A stretch of 64,000 nt of DNA, taken from Thermoactinomyces sp. DSM 45892 (lineage in GTDB: Bacteria > Bacillota > Bacilli > Thermoactinomycetales > Thermoactinomycetaceae). Position 1 is the first letter of the stretch. Each line of letters begins with the position of its first letter. The stretch covers positions 1 through 64,000 of the forward strand of contig NZ_FNPL01000018.1 in NCBI RefSeq assembly GCF_900107305.1, written 5' to 3'. Below, one piece after another: positions 61,231 to 64,000 of this stretch. Both the position numbers and the translations under genes were made by a program. The notes below the pieces were generated by a model. The model made no database searches and had not been told where the DNA came from. It was given only the letters and a program-made list of their open reading frames with translations.

Positions 61231-61900
61231 AATAGCTCTTGTGCAACAATTCCTTCATAATGAAAGCGTCACCCTATCATCAGGAGGAATGTTGCATGCA
61301 AGAGCACTTTTATGATACACGATCCCACAAAGATATACAAACATTGTATAAACGGATTTACAAGGATATTAAGAGTCTTTATCATCATTGTTACCCAAAG
61401 AATTTCGCCACCGGCGAAATAAAAACAAGCAGAAGCAAGAGGATGTTTCGTTAATAGCAGTTTGTCTGATGGGGAAAATGTTGGGTTTTAAATCCGAGAG
61501 ACAGTGGCATGCGTTCATTGTATCAAATTTATTCTTCGACCAACCATTTCCTGAGCGATTAGGTACAACCGCATCTGTCGTCAACTTCAACGAGCGATTA
61601 AAATTCTATGGTATCAAGTTTACGAGGAGATTTGTTTCACAAGCATACTACACTATCATTGACAGCGTACCATTGCCGATTTGCCACTACACACGGGCAT
61701 CCTGTGTAAGACTTTTTCAGGATGTTGCAAATTACGGTTACTGTGCTTCTAAACGAGAGCATTATTACGGACTGAAAGGATCTTTTCAAATTACGGATCA
61801 TGGGTACATTGTTAGTTATGGCATTTCCGCGGCATCTGTCCACGACGTGACCGTCGTGGAAGAATTGGTCGAACAAGCCCCGCACCCATACGTTCAAGCT
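61231..61900 (+). mobile_element. IS982-family insertion sequence remnant
   Basis: The left part contains an imperfect inverted repeat around the start of the transposase (GCTCTTGTGCAACAATTCCT near 61235 against AGGAATGTTGCATGCAAGAGC near 61285). Such a hairpin can mask the ribosome site from read-through transcripts. The right part of the element is missing; sequence of other origin starts near 61900. No terminal repeat pair or target duplication was found. Confidence 0.65.
61296..61900 (+). pseudogene. IS982-type transposase, frameshifted and 3'-truncated
   Basis: Frame 1 starts at ATG 61296 (AGGAGGAATGTTGC before it) and encodes MQEHFYDTRSHKDIQTLYKR to YHHCYPK. The protein continues in the -1 frame as EFRHRRNKNKQKQEDVSL, exactly at C CCA AAG (61394-61400), a slippery heptamer. 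The DDE domain shows IDSVPLPICHYTRA (first Asp), NYGYCASKREHYYGLK and ISAASVHDVTVVEELVE. The second catalytic Asp motif (LxDxGY) and the Glu are missing. The element is either a decayed gene or one that used -1 frameshifting before truncation. Confidence 0.7.
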
Positions 61901-61942
61901 TCGAGTAGGAACTGGGGGTTGTCTCGCAAGAGACATGCTATC

Positions 61943-62068
61943 TTGAACACATTCTTACGAGCAGCCGAATATTACGGCATACAAGAAACCTTTGATGAGT
62001 TGTTTGCAAAAAGCAGACAAGGAAAGAACTTTCATCGTTTATACCATCTCATTCTGTCGGCTGATACC
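61943..62068 (+). pseudogene. Group II intron reverse transcriptase N-terminal fragment
   Basis: In the same open frame as the transposase, FLRAAEYYGIQETFDELFAK and KNFHRLYHLIL resemble the first about 45 residues of group II intron-encoded RT/maturases, which precede the motif AYRxIKxNxGS; that motif is absent. Recognition is by eye. Confidence 0.45.
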
Positions 62069-62071
62069 ATC

Positions 62072-62365
62072 CGACTTGATGATATCGATTATACGATTAC
62101 TAATCGATACTGCTTGAAATGTAATGTAGGTGATTTTAGATCAGGGACCTATCTGAGAGATAAAGTGGATGAGGATATTTATGGGGATAGTTATCTCATT
62201 AATTTAAATAGAGGGTTAATCTTTTATTTTTATGATGATAGAGGAATGGACATTGTGGCTACTAGAAAAGACGTTTTAGCTGAAATATACACGAAGTATA
62301 GTGATTGGATATTAGAATACGATAGAAAGAAAATAGGTAATCTTTTCCACGCGTCAAAAAGATAG
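62072..62365 (+). pseudogene. DUF3885-like immunity fragment fused to the transposase frame
   Basis: The frame ends with LRDKVDEDIYGDSYLIN, FYFYDDRGMDIVAT and YSDWILEYDRKKIGNLF. This resembles the C-terminal half of DUF3885 proteins, which occur as toxin-neighbour genes in bacilli. The N-terminal half is missing. The stop codon (TAG 62363-62365) lies in DNA that matches the next Hint fragment, so the original 3' end is also lost. Confidence 0.5.
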
Positions 62366-62902
62366 ACGAAATCTACGGAGTCCACATCAGCGGCGAAGTC
62401 ATCCAAACCACCGACGAACACCCCTTCTGGGTAGTGGGCGAAGGATCTGCGTAAAGGCGACCTCTTCGAGACCGATAAAGGGAAGAAGCTATCGGTTGAT
62501 AAAATCGTTAAGAAGAAGTAGAAAGCAACCGTCTACAACTTCAAGGTCAAGGATTTCCATACGTACTATGTGTCGAATTTGAAGGTGTTGACGCATAATA
62601 AGTGTGAAATCGAAGTTGATGCTAGTGATTACAATAATGCGAGGAATAAAGCACTTGAGTTGACTCAACAATATATGGGGAACTCTAGGTCCTACACTGG
62701 TAGATTAGAGAAAAGTTATGGTAATGGAAAGACAGTTGGACGCCAATCTGAAAACGGTAGAACTAGATGGAGAGTAGATTGGGATGAAGGAAAAGGACCT
62801 CATATAAATGTGGAGATTATGGAAAATAAAGGTTCAAAAGAGAAATTTGCTGTAAAGTTTCCTGGCTCGGTCAATAAAATTATTGATAGATTCAATCGTT
62901 AA
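62360..62902 (+). pseudogene. Orphan cassette 6: decayed Hint fragment plus toxin tail D
   Basis: Hint homology starts at AGATAGACGAAATC (IDEIYEV). Relative to the parent, 17 nt are missing near 62450 (GAAGG joins ATCTGCG where CTGGGTCCCAGCG stood), which breaks the frame, and a TAG at 62518-62520 replaces CAG of KKKQKAT. It ends in His-Asn at 62599. Tail D (62600-62902) starts K-C and is intact: DASDYNNARNKALELTQQYMG, YTGRLEKSYGNGKTVGRQS, WRVDWDEGKGPHINVEI. This is a basic, BECR-like type of tail often found on Bacillales toxins; the catalytic role is not proven. Confidence 0.78.
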
Positions 62903-62910
62903 AAGTATGT

Positions 62911-62945
62911 GTCGGAAATTCTAGTTAATAACTAGAATTTCCGAC
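62911..62945. repeat. Perfect 17-bp inverted repeat between tail D and its immunity gene
   Basis: GTCGGAAATTCTAGTTA and TAACTAGAATTTCCGAC are exact reverse complements with one base between them. There is no T run. It lies 9 nt after the toxin stop and 27 nt before the immunity start. Confidence 0.85.
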
Positions 62946-62971
62946 TAAATGCAAAATGGGGTGCTGTTCAT

Positions 62972-63436
62972 ATGGATAAAGATAGAAAAAACAAGCTAGA
63001 AATGCTTCTTAATGCAAATAAAGAGAAATTGGAGAAAAACAAGAGCTATGGAGATCTGTTTAATAAGCTGATCTCAAGTTTAAGTCAGGAGGCGATAATA
63101 TTTTCAGACGAACGTTCTAACGAATTGTATGGGCTATTGCAGTCGAAAGTACAATTTACGAACTGGAATAGGATAGATGTTAGTTACCTCAATAGCTATG
63201 TCAGAGTAAAAGATGAGCTTGAATTGGAGCAATTAGTGAAAGAGCATATGGATGAGAGAGTTCTTATTTTTTGGGGATATGGAACAGACCCTGTTATTGA
63301 AGTGAGTTTGGAAGATTGTATCAGAGAACTGGAACAGATTAGGGATGTAGGCTCTGACCAGTGGATTTTTTGTTCTGAAAGTGGCTTTTTTATCGAACTC
63401 TACCATGAGAATGAAATTATAGTAGGTTACTTTTAG
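62972..63436 (+). CDS. Probable immunity protein for tail D
   Basis: This 154-residue acidic protein begins MDKDRKNKLEMLLNANKEKLEKN (helical). The later FWGYGTDPVIEVSLEDCIRELE and WIFCSESGFFIELYHENEIIVGYF occur in small immunity-like proteins next to LXG and RHS toxins in bacilli. ATG 62972 follows GGGGTGCTGTTCAT. Assigned by position and general resemblance. Confidence 0.72.
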   Translation: MDKDRKNKLEMLLNANKEKLEKNKSYGDLFNKLISSLSQEAIIFSDERSNELYGLLQSKVQFTNWNRIDVSYLNSYVRVKDELELEQLVKEHMDERVLIFWGYGTDPVIEVSLEDCIRELEQIRDVGSDQWIFCSESGFFIELYHENEIIVGYF

Positions 63437-63451
63437 TCTTAGCTATTTTGC

Positions 63452-63480
63452 TTCTGAACGGTGTTTCAGAGGCTTTTTCT
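63452..63480 (+). terminator. Terminator after the tail D immunity gene
   Basis: GCTTCTGA pairs with TCAGAGGC, followed by TTTTTC. The next Hint piece starts about 20 nt later. Confidence 0.8.
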
Positions 63481-63488
63481 ATTTAACT

Positions 63489-64000
63489 GGAGAAGATCAC
63501 ATTGAGGAAATCGACATAGGTGACAAAGTCCTCGCCAAGAACGAAGAAACCGGTGAAATTGCCTACAAAGAAGTCGAATGGCTCTTCAAGCGAGAGATAG
63601 ACGAAATCTACGAAGTCCACATCGGCGGCGAAGTCATCCAGACCACTGACGAACACCCCTTCTGGGTAGTGGGCGAAGGCTGGGTCCCAGCGAAGGACCT
63701 CCGCAAAGGTGACCTCTTCGAGACCGATAAAGGGAAGAAGTTAGCGGTTGATAAGATTGTTAAGAAGAAACAGAAAGCAACCGTCTATAACTTCAAGGTC
63801 AAGGATTTCCATACGTATTATGTTTCGAATTTGAAGGTATTGACGCATAATACATGTGGCGTCAAAAATACTACGACAAAATGGGATATAAAAACCGATG
63901 CAAATGCTAAAGTGTCCTACAATTTCCATGGACAAAAGGTAACTGCTTATCAAGATAATACAGCTAAGAGTTATTGGTGGGCAAAAGATACAACTGGTCA
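63489..64000 (+). pseudogene. Orphan cassette 7: Hint fragment plus toxin tail E (runs off the window)
   Basis: The frame reads TGEDHIEEIDIGDKVLAKNEE, matching the parental Hint from GAGGAAATCGACATAGG (63504). It is intact to His-Asn at 63851. Tail E starts T-C (TCGVKNTTTKWDIKTDANAK, then VSYNFHGQKVTAYQDNTAKSYWWAKDTTG) and continues past the right edge. No ATG, GTG or TTG lies in frame between the terminator and the Hint, so it should be silent here. Confidence 0.78.

Overview
The window looks like chromosome of a low-to-mid G+C Gram-positive bacterium of the Bacillales. The signs are a purEKBCSQLFMNHD operon in Bacillus order behind PurR boxes and a guanine riboswitch, CodY, Spo0M, a caa3 oxidase (ctaB-ctaCDEF), a proline T-box, Shine-Dalgarno sites close to AGGAGG, and a BclA-like collagen/propeller protein. 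Thermoactinomycetaceae or a related family would fit; the sequence alone does not settle the genus.

Layout. 1-120: 3' end of a 5S rRNA gene and its terminator. 240-14210: the purine operon, which makes IMP from PRPP, with an extra small membrane-protein gene between purH and purD. 14270-23140: small genes, a possible SOS-controlled remnant, an O-antigen-ligase-like membrane protein, a LysM+3D secreted protein, and a 1593-residue collagen-like protein with seventeen 66-bp repeats and three beta-propellers. 23200-35930: MscS channel, YfhP, MutY, VanW-type protein, subtilisin-like protease, T-box-controlled proC, Ntdp-like phosphatase, signal peptidase I, CodY, and an ABC exporter. 36230-44590: heme and cytochrome genes (ctaB, ctaCDEF, hemL with a truncated hemoglobin) and two tandem spo0M genes. 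44750-46560: a CW_binding_2 surface protein.

46712-64000 is the most unusual part. A secreted 2277-residue RHS/YD-repeat toxin ends in a pre-toxin region, a Hint autoprocessing domain and an HNH-like nuclease tail, and is followed by a SUFU-family immunity gene. Downstream are at least six displaced copies of the same Hint block, five complete enough to carry unrelated toxin tails, interleaved with immunity genes. Most Hint pieces start just after the transcription terminator of the preceding immunity gene, lack a usable start codon, and differ in their left breakpoint. Every Hint copy ends in His-Asn-x-Cys before the variable tail. One toxin-immunity pair occurs three times in different states of decay. 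One cassette has two nonsense codons, one has a 63-bp in-frame deletion, and one has a 17-bp deletion plus a stop. A frameshifted IS982-type transposase, fused to a group II intron RT scrap and a DUF3885-like immunity fragment, lies inside the array. I read this as a reservoir of silent toxin tails that could be recombined into the full-length RHS gene through the shared Hint sequence. Orphan Rhs/CdiA tips are known in other bacteria; the Hint-based modular form and the size of this array are what deserve attention. The array runs off the right edge of the window.
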